From assembly GCF_043641665.1 (NCBI RefSeq), contig NC_092200.1:9679694-9743693 (forward strand): a DNA stretch of 64,000 nt. Reading direction: 5' to 3'. How positions within the stretch are numbered: position 1 is the first letter of the stretch; each line of letters begins with the position of its first letter. The position numbers were made by a program, and so were the translations under genes. This DNA is from Enoplosus armatus (taxonomy: Eukaryota; Chordata; Actinopteri; Centrarchiformes; Enoplosidae). Below, one piece after another: positions 23,138 through 33,448 of this stretch. The notes under the pieces were generated by a model. That model was not told the origin of the DNA. It did no database searches and saw only the letters and a program-made list of their open reading frames with translations.

Positions 23138-26100
23138 ATCTACAAAGTGTACGCTAAATAGTAATCAGTGTTACAACAAAATGATTCTCAAACATTAGAG
23201 TGTATACACGCACTTCACCAGACTTTGTGGCAGACCTTGCAGAGAAACTGTTGTTTGGGTGGTGCATTAATATTCAAAAGGTGATGCTGCCAAAGCACCT
23301 TGAGCAGATGCACACTGGCACACACTGATGTCCTGAATGAGGAGCTGCAGAGAAAGCCATACAAGAGAGAGAAGGGTTTACTCAAAAAGAAAATAGAAGG
23401 AGAAGATAAAATTAAAAGATTATGGTAAGAAGGAAAATGAGAGCTACAGGTGAAGTAAAGAATGAATAAAAGAGGAGAGAGAAAGATGAGCTCTCCTTCA
23501 CATCCCAGCGCCGGTCTCCTTCATTGTTACCTCGACGAGTGCAGCCAGGCCCCAGCTCCCCTGGCAGAAACTAAGTGGCTTGCTGGCATATGGTGTAACC
23601 TCCATTTGAGTGCTAAAAGCTGGATATTGTTTTTGTGGAGCAGATGTTGGCGGGCATGGCAAAAGGCACAGCTGACTGGGCTGCACAGCTGGGAACGGTG
23701 TCTGTGACCCACATACAGGGGGAGCAGTAGTCAACTGAGAGCCACAACCTTAATGGAGAATGGAGAGACACGTTTGGAAGTTTGTCCCTCTATTGTCTTT
23801 ACATGCATGAACTCGAAAATGAAGTCTGTTTAGCTTGTATTCTATTGCTTTTTCTACTGTTATAACTATTCACTGATAGCAGGAAATGTTCTAAGTGGCT
23901 CTATCACTGTTGCACTCTTTGCTCATAGTAACTGTTATAATACGGATCTAGTGATGAAGGAATCAGTGAGAAGCCTCGGTCAGGTCACATAACCCCAGAA
24001 ATATTAAATACAATCAGACTCACAGATTGATGAGGCTTTATTTCTACCACTGTTTTAATTTGTTTTATTCAAGCTAATCACAGTAGGATGGGAAACAACC
24101 CCAGCTCTCTGCGCGCCTCTGAAAAACACAGAACCATCGTGTTTTAAATTGTAATTAAATGAGCTTTCATGCCTAGATTTGAGCTAATGAAAACGAAACG
24201 AGGACACTTAAGAGTCCTGACCGATTTCCCAAACCCAGAAGTGTCCCAATGCCAAAAGTGGACAAATGAAGATTATGCTGAGATTATAATAAGGATGCCA
24301 AAGCCATTATCCAGTCTACTTTGACAAATGTTGTGCCTTTCTGCGAGCAGATGGGACCTAGAGTTTGGGTGGGGAAACAGGCAGCGTATCCTTCACCCAG
24401 TTGGCTAGAAAAGACCAGGATAAACGGCAAGCAGGGACACTGTCAAGACTCCCCAATATTGCATGTAATTATTGTATGAGTGCTTATCTCTGTCAAATAC
24501 ATTAATTTTGCTGTTTGTAACGAAAACTGATCTGTGAACATAACAAATACCATAATAATATTTTAGTTAGTTATCTATATTTAACCCAAATTATCTACTG
24601 TTTCAGGTCTGCTCGAAGCTGTTATAACAATGTTTATGTACATAAAAAAAAAACAGAATATCAGCAGGACCTCAACTGTCCCTCTGCTCATCTGTCAATC
24701 GGTGACAGCCGATGGCCTTAGATTGGGAAGAACACTTTGGCTTCAGCTACTTAATTATGAGAGTGTTAAATGCCGTATGTTGTGGGCTGGGGCAAAACAA
24801 ACCGACCAGAGGCGGCAATAAAGGCTGTTTCCCCTTGTGAAAAAGGATTAGAATGGCCTGTCACTCAGTGGGGTCATGCAGAGCAGAGGCACTACTTAAA
24901 AAGTCATTTAGAGAATTAAGATGCCCCCAGTTGGGCCTGTGATCAGGAAAAAAAACCACATGCTAAATAAAACACCAAATAAATACTCAGCACAGCCTTG
25001 AGGCGACCACTGTTGACCACTATTTTGTTTTGAAGTTCTGAATCTGCAAGGTTTTGGCGCGTTGAATGCTGATCTCTCGTGGAGGTCTCATTAATTAACG
25101 AGTGGTTGTCTTGACTGCACACTGATTAAATCCACCCCTCAGAGGGAAAAGGTAAAATGTGGGCAGCACCATCATGCACACTTCACTGGTGGGAATCAAC
25201 CTTCCTGTGGCAAGGTTTGTGGTTTGTGGCCAAATGTACCAAGTGGCTGCTGCTGACATTGAGAAAAACAAACTAATCTCCCCACAAAGACAAATGCAGA
25301 TGTCCTATTTGAAGTTCGCAACTGAAGAGAGTGAAACTGAAAAATCACCTGCAGCAATGTGCGATGACAGAGACAAGATAAAAACAAGCTTCTCACAAAG
25401 TGATCCAGGGACTCTGCTGTAATTGCTACACAATTACCTTTGATTACTGCTGTATTTAGTTAGAAGTGCATATATTATTGTTTCACCAGGAGCTGTCGAG
25501 ACAAAATGCTTGAAAAAAAAGGAAAAATTCATTTAAGAAATTATCTGATTTTATCCCCAGTTACTGCTTACAGATGTCACCTGTTTTCACTGTTTCCTCT
25601 ACCAACGTTACACCCTTCCAAGCTCTACCTTTCAGAGTGAAACAATACATAATTCATAAATTGAATGAATCACATGAGGGAGAGTCCGAGGTTAGGTCTA
25701 CAGCTGAGGGTGGCGTGACTCAGGACATTTGAGGTTGCCTGACAACGTGCAGGTGAAGCGGTAACACTCAAATGGTATACCTCTGTATCTGGCCACGAAG
25801 CTGCATAATCTGAGCAGGTTATAGAGATTATATCCAGGTTAGTGAGCTCTGCTGCTGCTCTTCACAGAGGCTGGGAGGACAGACTGAATGGCGCTGCTTT
25901 GACAGAAGTTATGAATACAGATCGGACCTCATAACTGACAGGCCTTACTGATGGATGCTCGGGGCCTCTGGGACTGAGCAGATGATTTGACAGCGAGATA
26001 CAGAAACCTGCTACTACAGAATAGTGGACAGTGGACAGGTGAGCACCAGCTGGCGAGTGTGTGTGTGCAGTATGTGTGCATGCAAGGGAAAAATGTTTCT

Positions 26101-26160
26101 ATGATGGTTATCATCAAAACTTTTCAATTCAAAAGCTTAAAAAGCTCATACACTGAGCAA
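23138..26160. other. gene-free stretch
   Basis: No gene supported. On the minus strand TTTCTGCCAG at about 23565 and GAG|GTAACA at 23533 bracket 30 open bases; the acceptor tract is mediocre, so this stays a note. On the plus strand a CAG|GTGAGC donor at 26039 closes a stretch with in-frame stops. The rest is ordinary AT-rich DNA. Confidence 0.4.
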
Positions 26161-26166
26161 GAGAAG

Positions 26167-26275
26167 ACGTTTTCACCACATTTTAAATTGTTCAATTCGA
26201 CAGTTAATGGTTGCATGAGCTAAAACTGAGTTGCATTAACTGTCTAATTGAACAATTAAAATGTGGTGAAAACAT
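26167..26275. repeat. foldback element or hairpin (long inverted repeat)
   Basis: The left arm at 26167-26215 (ACGTTTTCACCACATTTTAA, then ATTGTTCAATTCGACAGTTAA) is nearly the exact reverse complement of the right arm at 26232-26275 (TGCATTAACTGTCTAATTGAA, then CAATTAAAATGTGGTGAAAA). Each arm is about 43 bp with only a few mismatches or single-base bulges, and the loop is about 20 bp. A single-stranded copy would fold into one long stem. It could be a tiny foldback transposon (MITE), or, if transcribed, a small-RNA precursor. The arms match no microRNA I know. No target-site duplication is obvious. Confidence 0.85.
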
Positions 26276-26854
26276 CTATTTATAAAATCTAACTTTTACC
26301 TCCAGAAACAAATGAAAAAGTTTAGTGCAAGCATTCACAGAAACTTAAATGTATGATATCACATATGATTTCCGTCTGTAGCAGACCGAGTGCTCTAAGT
26401 AGGATGAATTTAGGTTTTAACTGAGAGACAGTAAGTATGTGTTTTGAGCCATTTACTTATAAAACGGTATTTAGTTGTGTTTCAATGTCTTTGTAGTGTC
26501 ATGTTTATAAGTTCAAACACAAATCTTTGAAATGTTCTCAGAATAGACAACACATTGTTCTTCATTGAAGACTAATATTTTTCCTGCTCATCACTTGATA
26601 CTGTTACATATTGTATTTGAATGTGGTCCAGAAGTTTCTCCATAGAGTCAATGCACTGTGGCAGTGTGCTGTGCTGAGAGTGACATGCTGATTCCTGAGC
26701 TTCTGTATGAGTCAGTCCCACCCTTCCATCTCGCGAGCAGGCCTCAACCCTCACGCCTCATATCAGCCTGACTTTGATGGACACATGCTCCCTCTGTGCT
26801 TGGCAGGACGGTCTTTTGAGGAAACTCAACAAAAATGGCAACAATGATTGGGTC

Positions 26855-26855
<1 letters not shown>
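26276..26855. other. gene-free stretch
   Basis: AT-rich unique-looking DNA; nothing supportable. Confidence 0.5.

Positions 26856-26890
<35 letters not shown>
26856..26890. repeat. (AC)17 microsatellite
   Basis: Uninterrupted AC run followed by GACACCCCCAG. Confidence 0.95.
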
Positions 26891-26895
<5 letters not shown>

Positions 26896-28285
26896 CCCCA
26901 GACCCTAACTCCCAAAAAAAGTGCACAGACCTGCATTTATGTGATCAAACACATACACACAAGCAGAAAGATGTGTGCACTACGAAGTCTCTACACCTTT
27001 AAAACTTGTGACGAAGCTGGATCATTTGTGGATCATGTCTGACAAAGAAAGCAGAATGGGAGTCACTTTTCACAGTTTCTTGGACAATTATGGGTTGTGT
27101 GTTGAGTTATCTTAGAAGAGGCAACAACTGGCCAACTGTTAAGAGACGGTGAATAGTCAAAAACACAAGAACGCTGCACTGTAGGATCATATAAAAAATG
27201 TAACTGATTTTATACATCCCAAACTGTTACTATAATATTGCAATTTCTTGTAATTCAATGCAATTTCTACTACAGTAACTGTATGGTTATTCAGCAAGTT
27301 TTACTATCAAGTGATCGACAGACTGCAAACACTTGACATCACAAGATTGAACGTTACTTGGATCAATTGTGTGCTCAGGACATAAATGCCAGCACATCAC
27401 CCACAGGGCTCAAACTCTTTACACACTTTATTCAGCATGGAGGCACACTTGACTGAAGCAAGGCCTACTCCTTTGCCCACAGACAAAGGGAGTCCTGCAC
27501 TACGTCTGTGTCAGTCTGCTCATCCCATTATATCCACTCTGCTGCTCCCAGTCATCAGCTATGACGAGCCTTCACCTGAGTTGACAGGTGACTGTCCTGA
27601 GGCAGCACAGCACCCAACAGGGGAGCCTTAACCTGCCAACTATCTGTCAGTCCCCCAAAACCAGCTCTGTCATGTCATCTCCTCCATGCCAATCACAGTG
27701 ACACATCAAGTTTGTGTCAGGAAACAGTGTTGAAGATTACAATCTAATACAACATTGCCCTGAGCCAATGGGAAGAACCAGGCAATTATTATGAGACAGA
27801 GATGATAATGTAAATGTTGGCAGGCCACATGCAAATAATTACAAATAGGATATTTTCTCCTAAAGCTTTAACATTCGTTATAATTGCTTGCAATGTGAAG
27901 GAGGGGTAAGAACTCAAGAGGGCACATTTCTGAAAAGACGACAAAGTCTAAAACAAGGCCAAAAAGGATTTCATTAATAAAGCATCATGTAAGGTTGTCC
28001 ATTAATCCCCTTAGTGAGAAAGGGAACATGGAGATGGTTGTCAGTCCAATTTTCCAATTTTAGCAAGAAATTCTCAACACAAGGTTATTAAAAGTGTAAT
28101 ATTAAATATTACAACCCACCCTCATTTTCACGTTTTGTTTAGGGGTTTTATCAGGCCATGAATAGTTTCTGACAACCAACTCTTAATAAATAACATTTCA
28201 ATCAAAAAGTCCTTAAAGCCTCTGTCATCAGTATCCTTATAATAATTAATCTACTGGGTGTGTGTGTGCATGAAAAGCGCCACTC
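26891..28285. other. gene-free stretch
   Basis: An 81-codon plus-strand frame at 27386-27631 lies in a moderately GC-rich patch but has no acceptor or donor of quality and no recognised motif. No other feature. Confidence 0.45.
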
Positions 28286-28287
28286 AT

Positions 28288-28875
28288 AGTCCCGAAAAAT
28301 TATCACCAGACTATGGAGCATTGTAGTGTCTTTGAGCTCATTGTTTTGGTTCACTCTCACCGATCTCATAGTGTTGTTTTCAGACGCAGCGAGCCACTAT
28401 TTTCAGCAAAAAGGCTCTAAACACCCACTGTACACTAACTGCTGCTAACAAGTTTGCCAACCATAAAAGGTTTAGTTTTATAGATTGATTCAGCTGCAAA
28501 AACGAATAATCTGTTTAAAGTGCTTAAAAAATAGAAATATGAACATGTTCAATACAATGGCAACTGAGTAAACTCTGTAAGCTGATGAAGATCATGTGAT
28601 TATGACTGAAAGCTCCACAGCAGCTCCTAAAAGAACCTTGAGGTAAGAATATTTTGTCAACTGCCGTTTAAGGTCAAGGATGAATTTGAATCCCAACTTT
28701 TAAGTCCGAAAAGTGCTCCGAAAAATGGAAATTTCAACATCTACTACATTTACGTGACAACTTGGCAAAGTCCGTCCTCTGAGAAAGATTGTGTGATATG
28801 ATCAAAACCTCTAGAAATGCTACTAAATAAGGACACTGGACAGAGTCAGAGTTGTATTTATATTCTCCGCCGTTT
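28288..28875. repeat. probable old interspersed repeat
   Basis: The run of phrases GGCTCTAAACACCC, ACTAACTGCTGCTAACAAG, TTTGCCAACC, TGAATTTGAATCCCAACTTTT, CTCCGAAAAATGGAAATTTC and ACTACATTTACGTGACAAC matches a diverged repeat family I recall from percomorph genomes. A short echo of one block (CCTTGAGGTgAGAtTATaTTG) occurs near 61090. No coding capacity is visible. The assignment is from memory. Confidence 0.4.
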
Positions 28876-28884
28876 CATTGTGAA

Positions 28885-29280
28885 TGCAGCTTTAAAAAGT
28901 ACAAATTAATTTCTCTGTTGTCCTTCCCTTCTGATTAGGCCGAGATTCATTTGTGCAATGGTAAAGGTTGCTCTGACCTAGCCCTGTAATCGCACATTTC
29001 TGAATGTTGCGAGGGGGGATGCAGCCTGTGCCATATGGCTAACGATCACAATAATAAATCAATTTCAGGCACCCCGTCATAATTTATCCGAGAAATTATG
29101 AATTTTTCCATTCAGTTGTTTCCAGTTAGTTGTCGTGGCATTCCAGGACCTCATTTGAAAAGTGGCAACGAGGCAAGCAGGCAGAGTTTTAACCAACTGC
29201 TGGGATTTTACATGGGACTAATCATGAAGCACTGATTGATTGAAGCTCTGTTATCAGTGGACGCTCCCACCCCCCATATG
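28885..29280. promoter_or_regulatory. candidate conserved non-coding element
   Basis: Unique sequence without repeats or frames but dense in AT-rich transcription-factor-like cores: ACAAATTAATTTC, TAATAAATCAATTTC, ACTAATCATG and TGATTGATTG. It includes the palindrome CATAATTT-(7 bp)-AAATTATG at 29078-29100, which offers paired homeodomain/POU-like half sites. This is the texture of developmental enhancers in fish gene deserts. Conservation with other species is not visible here, so the call is inference. Confidence 0.35.
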
Positions 29281-29389
29281 TAAATGAGTAACCTTTAGGA
29301 GGGCTCCGAGTGGCAGCAGTGGCAGATGGGCAGTAACTGTAATGGGGTGGAGGTTGGCTTGAATAAATATCCCATGGTCTGGAACTTAC

Positions 29390-29413
29390 CTAGTCTCTAC
29401 AGCGTCCAACTAG
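29390..29413 (-). other. possible 24-nt non-coding exon
   Basis: On the minus strand a pyrimidine-rich stretch (TCTTTCTTTTGTGGTGGACT CTGTCATGCAG) ends at 29414 and the donor TAG|GTAAGT starts at 29389. Both sites are good. The 24 bases contain TAG in the frame required by the upstream exon at 33.40 kb, so it could only be untranslated or an NMD-type exon of that unit. It may simply be a chance pair. Confidence 0.12.
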
Positions 29414-29475
29414 GCTGCATGACAGAGTCCACCACAAAAGAAAGACTCAAGGAATCATGGAGAGTCCAGCTGAAC

Positions 29476-29768
29476 TGAGTAGTCAATTAATCAATTAGTC
29501 AATCGACAAAATATTATTCTACAACAATTCTGATAATTGCTTCCTGCTTGTAAATGTGACTAGCTGCTGGTTTTCTTACTCTTCTATCATAATAAACTGG
29601 ATATTTGGGGTTTTAGACTGCTGTTTTGACCAAAAAAGCCAAATTTGCCAAAGTCTGGAAAATCATGACTATTTTTCACTATTTTATTTTATAGACAAAA
29701 TGATTAATCAAGACAAAATGTTTGCATACTAATCAATAATGAAAACAATTTTTAGTTGCAGCCCTAAA
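29476..29768. mobile_element. short non-autonomous element, GCTGCAACTA-type family, copy 2
   Basis: It starts with AGTCAATTAATCAATTAGTC and ends with CAATTTTTAGTTGCAGCCCT, whose reverse complement begins AGGGCTGCAACTAAAAATTG. The interior contains TAAACTGGATATTTGGGGTTTTAGACTG and CAAAATGATTAATC, typical of this fish family. Relatives are at 14084 and 36718. The element is non-coding. Confidence 0.75.
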
Positions 29769-30394
29769 AATAATTGAAAAAAAAATTTTGCTCAACAAAT
29801 CTAAAATTCAAAACTGGCTGTATTGATAATCACAACCTTGCGCTACACCTCAAAGCCAACAGTGACCATTCCAGCAGATTCCCTGTCCCGGAAATTGTGA
29901 TTATGCATTTAAATTTTATACATTTACTCAAAGCCATAAACAAACAATTTTGTGAGTCTCTGTGGATTTGAGTGAGCTATTCCCTTCAATTCCAGACACT
30001 TAACAGTGAAAGGCTGCGGCAGTGAGGCCCTTTCGTGTCCCTAGCCCAACTACAGGGCAAATACTGAGACGAAGGCATCAGAGGCGTCTAATTGAAATCC
30101 TTCAGAGAGAGTGAAGAGGAGGAGAGAGACTGAATGGGGGAGGAAAATCATCAAAAACAGAAGGTGATTTTGGAATAGAGACAAAATAAGGAAAAACTGT
30201 AGAAAACAGAGGTAACCCTGTTCTTGATCTGGGAAAGTTGCAGCACTTGAAGCAAATGAAAACAGGGCAGCAGACTCAGACCCTTCTGTGAAGCAGAGGT
30301 GGAAACGTCCATTTTCCCATGCAGCCTTAAATTAACATGACAGCCAGTAGCTTCTTGCTACCGCAAAAGTGAGTGATTAGTATTATCGTTTAAA
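29769..30394. other. gene-free stretch
   Basis: Ordinary sequence with a GA-rich patch at 30105-30150; on the minus strand that patch reads as a strong pyrimidine tract ending in AG at about 30103, but the following bases reach a stop without a donor. No call. Confidence 0.4.
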
Positions 30395-30690
30395 TTGTAA
30401 TTTGGCAGTTAATTAAAGTGACCTTGGTTTCTATTGCTGCATCTATAAACGGGCAACCAGAGTGCCGTTCCGTCTCTCAGCCGTCTGTGAGGCCGCTGTC
30501 ACTGGGGCCCGTTACAGGATTAAGTCACCCCGGTGACAAAACCAAATTAAGCAGCTGTCACCGCCTACCTGCAGCTCGGAGCTTAAGATGATCAACTTAT
30601 GACCGGTCGGGGAGCAGAGCCTCTTCTCCCTCTTCCCTCCTCCCATTATCATTTTGTAATTCATGATTAGTTTTAATGTTTTTTTTTCCA
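30395..30690. promoter_or_regulatory. candidate conserved non-coding element
   Basis: The segment includes CAGTTAATTAAAG, then TGACCTTGG at 30419-30427, the reverse complement of the extended nuclear-receptor half site CCAAGGTCA used by ERR/SF1/COUP-type receptors. A GC-rich middle part has CACCCCGGTGAC, itself a near palindrome, and the end returns to TTGTAATTCATGATTAG. This alternation of homeodomain-like and receptor-like cores in unique DNA suggests an enhancer. Conservation not testable here. Confidence 0.3.
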
Positions 30691-31214
30691 GAGCATCATT
30701 AAAAGCGAGATGTTAAGAGCGAACTGCATGAAATCATTGGTACCACGCGATAATGTTTGATGAAAACTCTGTGACAACATCTTTAAAACCCAGTGGAGTG
30801 TGTTTAACAATTAGCTGTGTAGTTCTGAGGGAGGAAAATTGTTCACTGCATTATGAGACTCAGATTAAAGCATGCAAAATGAATAATTTAACAGAAATGC
30901 TAATGTTTGAGATTCACGGTGTATACATTCTCTAAACATTCAAATCCTGAGGGAGAAATCGGATGTGACAGAAGTAAACTGAGGTAACATCCATAAGCAC
31001 CAGAAGGGGACTCTGCTCAGTCAACACCACGATGTTATGATACATATTTCATACTGTGATGCAGCACTTAAAGTAAAAATACACATACACTGGATATGAA
31101 TTATACAAATTCATCCTAAGAGAACACTGCTGACAATTACTTGTTATAATCTTGAATACTAAATTACTTGACTTCAAACAACTTATAGCACTGTATCATT
31201 CACGATGTTACTAT

Positions 31215-31500
31215 GCTAAGGTTAAGGTTTGGTTAGGTTTAAGCACAATAGCAACTTGCTTAGGTTTAGGGAAGGATCATGGTTTGGGTTAAAATGACTT
31301 CTTCACTAAGGTTACGGGAGCTTCGTCGTCATGGTTACAATAATAAACATGTGGCTAGGTTTGGGACGATCACAATCAAGCTTAAAGAAAAACAAAGTGT
31401 TGTCTCGGTTGGAAACAGGAACCGAACCGTTGTCTCCCATGTGAAAGTCTGATGTTTTGATAGCATCACCTGTCTTCCTCCTTTGCCCCTGTCATAATTA
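31215..31500. repeat. interspersed repeat (TTAGGTTTAGG-type)
   Basis: GGTTAAGGTTTGGTTAGGTT, TTGCTTAGGTTTAGGGAAG, ATCATGGTTTGGGTTAAAAT, TGGCTAGGTTTGGGACGATC and a right part with GAACCGAACCGTTGTCTCCC and GTGAAAGTCTGATGTTTTG make up a repeat I recognise as abundant in percomorph fish. It is not a telomeric array, since the units are irregular. Non-coding. Confidence 0.65.
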
Positions 31501-31548
31501 CTACAGCCTCCTGCTTACCCTGACAACTAGTGGCGACAACATGCTAAG

Positions 31549-31830
31549 GCTGAACAATTAATCAAAATCGCATTATGGCCAAGTGCAATATCCAAATTGC
31601 AGTAGCTGCAATTTTTTGATAAAAGGTCAAATGTGTCACAACATATCCCAGCCTACAAATCATATTCTCCAGAAGAAAGGGAACATGTTGTTTGGTACAG
31701 ACCCACGCAAAAATCACATCATCATTTTTATGATTTTTTAGTGAAAATGAAATGCTATGAAATCCTACTAAAATCTTGACTCATATTGCAATCTCTGTCA
31801 CAATAATCGCAATATGGATTTACACCATAC
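31549..31830. mobile_element. short non-autonomous element, AATCGCAAT-ended
   Basis: The left end GGCTGAACAATTAATCAAAA, TCGCATTATGGCC, and the right end CAATCTCTGTCACAATAATC followed by GCAATATGGATTT are inverted relatives of each other (ATTGTGACAGAGATTGCAAT read backwards). It resembles a common fish miniature element distinct from, but similar in style to, the GCTGCAACTA-type copies. No coding capacity. Confidence 0.5.
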
Positions 31831-32760
31831 TTTTTCCACACATCAGTGATGTACTACTACACCTGACCACACCCAACAGACTTTTACAATACATTATGTG
31901 TAGCTATGTTTTTCATAGTGTGGACCTACTCTTTAAGTTAATTGTCCTGCATTGTTTTGAAATTGGACAACTATTCATAAAAAGGGCTACATGACCAACA
32001 CTGTTGACCCAATATGGATGTAAACACCATACAGCAAATGTTAACCACACAATATTCTGTTGTTGATGCAACACAGCAATCAGCTCCTGACAGCATGTAG
32101 CCATGATTACATCTAACTCAGTACACTAAAAAGAATAGAGCGCCTGAAGCCCCAAAGGATATTTTGTTTTTTGTCTTGGGTGCACAACTTGTGCACGCAA
32201 ATTATTTTGTGTGCACAAAGGAAGACACCTGTTTAAGTGTACAGGGCCTTTGAAATAATACTCTCACATCCACACAATTACCAGAACCTCTGCATCATCT
32301 TCAAGTACTTGGTCGCTCATCTTCTGTCCACAAACACAATATCAGATCTGCTGTCCTCAGAATAGGACACTGTGTTGACAGACTGTCTATAGATAACTCA
32401 CTAAAAGAACTGACCTCACTACCAACCTTATAACTCGAAAAGAAAATCTCTAAAAGTAATGCAGCGCACAAAAACTATTATTGCTTTTCAACATATAGCT
32501 GATGTTGAAACAGGTGGCAGACAGTGTGAAGGGAAGGGGTGTGTGTCTGTGTGTCAGACTACAGTGGTGGTGGTGGTGGGGGGCATCATAACAACCCCAA
32601 CAGGCCCATACAGACTGACAGCAGGTAAATTGTATGTCAGCAAGGTCTGCATTTCAATCCTTGCATATTTTCAATAGGCACCAAAGAAAAGCCTCCCTGC
32701 ATCCCTGCCTGCAAACAGACTGATTCGGTGCTAACTGTTTTTGATTAAAACGTCAGTAAG
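31831..32760. other. gene-free stretch
   Basis: No gene supported. A GTGGTGGTGGTGGGGGG tract lies at about 32562-32583. Nothing else. Confidence 0.5.
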
Positions 32761-33110
32761 GCTGCGGGCTTCTTTCATCTCTTGAGCCCCAAGCTGTCTG
32801 TCTCCTCACCCCCACCCAACCCCCCCACAAGTGGGGTCCGGCTTGTGACATAGACGACCATTTATCTACTCTGAGGATCGTGTCATGTAATAAGCCCCGT
32901 CTCCAGAGAGCATTTAGCCTGATAGGAAAAGCTGATTGGGACAAAAGGCCTCTGAATCTCATTCTGGCTCCCGCAGTGGCAGGTGACTGCCGAGGTAAAC
33001 ACATTTCTCTGGGGACGAAGAGGGAGGCGCACGGAGAGACTGAGTAAGAGATAGACCATGGAAGCAAGTGAGAGAGTGTTTCATCATCAGCATGGCAGCT
33101 TCTGCTACAG
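32761..33110. other. GC-richer unique segment with a strong minus-strand acceptor
   Basis: On the minus strand a very pyrimidine-rich run (GCGCCTCCCTCTTCGTCCCC) ends in AG at about 33012, an excellent 3' splice site. The following bases are open in more than one frame: about 15 codons in the phase supplied by the exon at 33.40 kb, about 80 codons in another. A GGG|GTGAGG donor-like site is near 32809. This could be an alternative downstream exon of the minus-strand unit or a regulatory element. Nothing in the peptides is recognisable. Confidence 0.2.
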
Positions 33111-33243
33111 TTGTACACCGTAGAAGAAACAAATGCCCAGGAGGGCTATTTGTCACCATCATTACCAGAGGATATAGCAGTGGTAACTTGAATCTGCCAC
33201 ACTATTGTTCCTGCATAGTAGTGCTGGTTCATTGTTTCAGTGT

Positions 33244-33326
33244 TCAAATAAAAACAAACTCATAAAAAGGAGAGACTTGCCACAGGGGAAGATCATAAGG
33301 AGGTAGATGGATGTGGCTCTCAAGTG
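33244..33326 (-). CDS. putative exon 4 (terminal) of minus-strand unit
   Basis: A 72-nt candidate intron (33398-33327) starts GTAAGT and ends T17-GCAAG, with A-containing branch-like sequence TTATGAC between. The exon then continues in the phase left by exon 3 and encodes about 27 residues (starting ALESHIHLPPYDLPLW) before TGA at 33244. Because 72 is a multiple of three and the intron has no in-frame stop, the intron could also be retained without a frame change. No AATAAA or ATTAAA was found in the next few hundred bases, which weakens the terminal-exon reading. The acceptor is AAG rather than CAG, and the T17 run overlaps a homopolymer. Product unknown; an lncRNA end is possible. Confidence 0.3.
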
Positions 33327-33331
33327 CTTGC

Positions 33332-33348
33332 AAAAAAAAAAAAAAAAA
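33332..33348. repeat. (A)17 homopolymer (T17 on minus strand)
   Basis: On the minus strand it forms the pyrimidine tract of the candidate acceptor at 33328-33327. Confidence 0.9.
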
Positions 33349-33398
33349 GACATGAACTGGTGTCATAAACAACTGGGTCTGTAGATTATAACACTTAC

Positions 33399-33448
33399 CC
33401 AAAGCAGGCACATGAGGCTGCTGTCTTGTTTGGCTTTGTTTGTTTGAG
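33399..33448 (-). CDS. putative exon 3 of minus-strand unit
   Basis: This is the best individual exon in the window. The acceptor is CCTTCCCCTCTCTGTTTTTC followed by TCCAG, and the donor is TTTGG|GTAAGTG. The 50 bases are open in the phase expected from exon 2 (entering with two bases of a codon pending, leaving with one) and read SNKQSQTRQQPHVPAL. The peptide is polar, basic and Q-rich with no recognised domain. Exon size fits vertebrate short exons. Exon 2 lies 1.44 kb upstream on the minus strand and exon 4 only 72 nt downstream. Whether the reading frame is used is not known; the splice pair itself is what carries the call. Confidence 0.45.

Noticed and set aside
23533..23562. 30-nt minus-strand exon-like segment
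   Set aside because: Weak acceptor and very short; open frame over 30 bases has no weight.
31215..31270. TTAGGTTTAGGG-like motifs resembling telomeric repeats
   Set aside because: Units are irregular and embedded in a longer dispersed repeat with a distinct right half; not an interstitial telomere.
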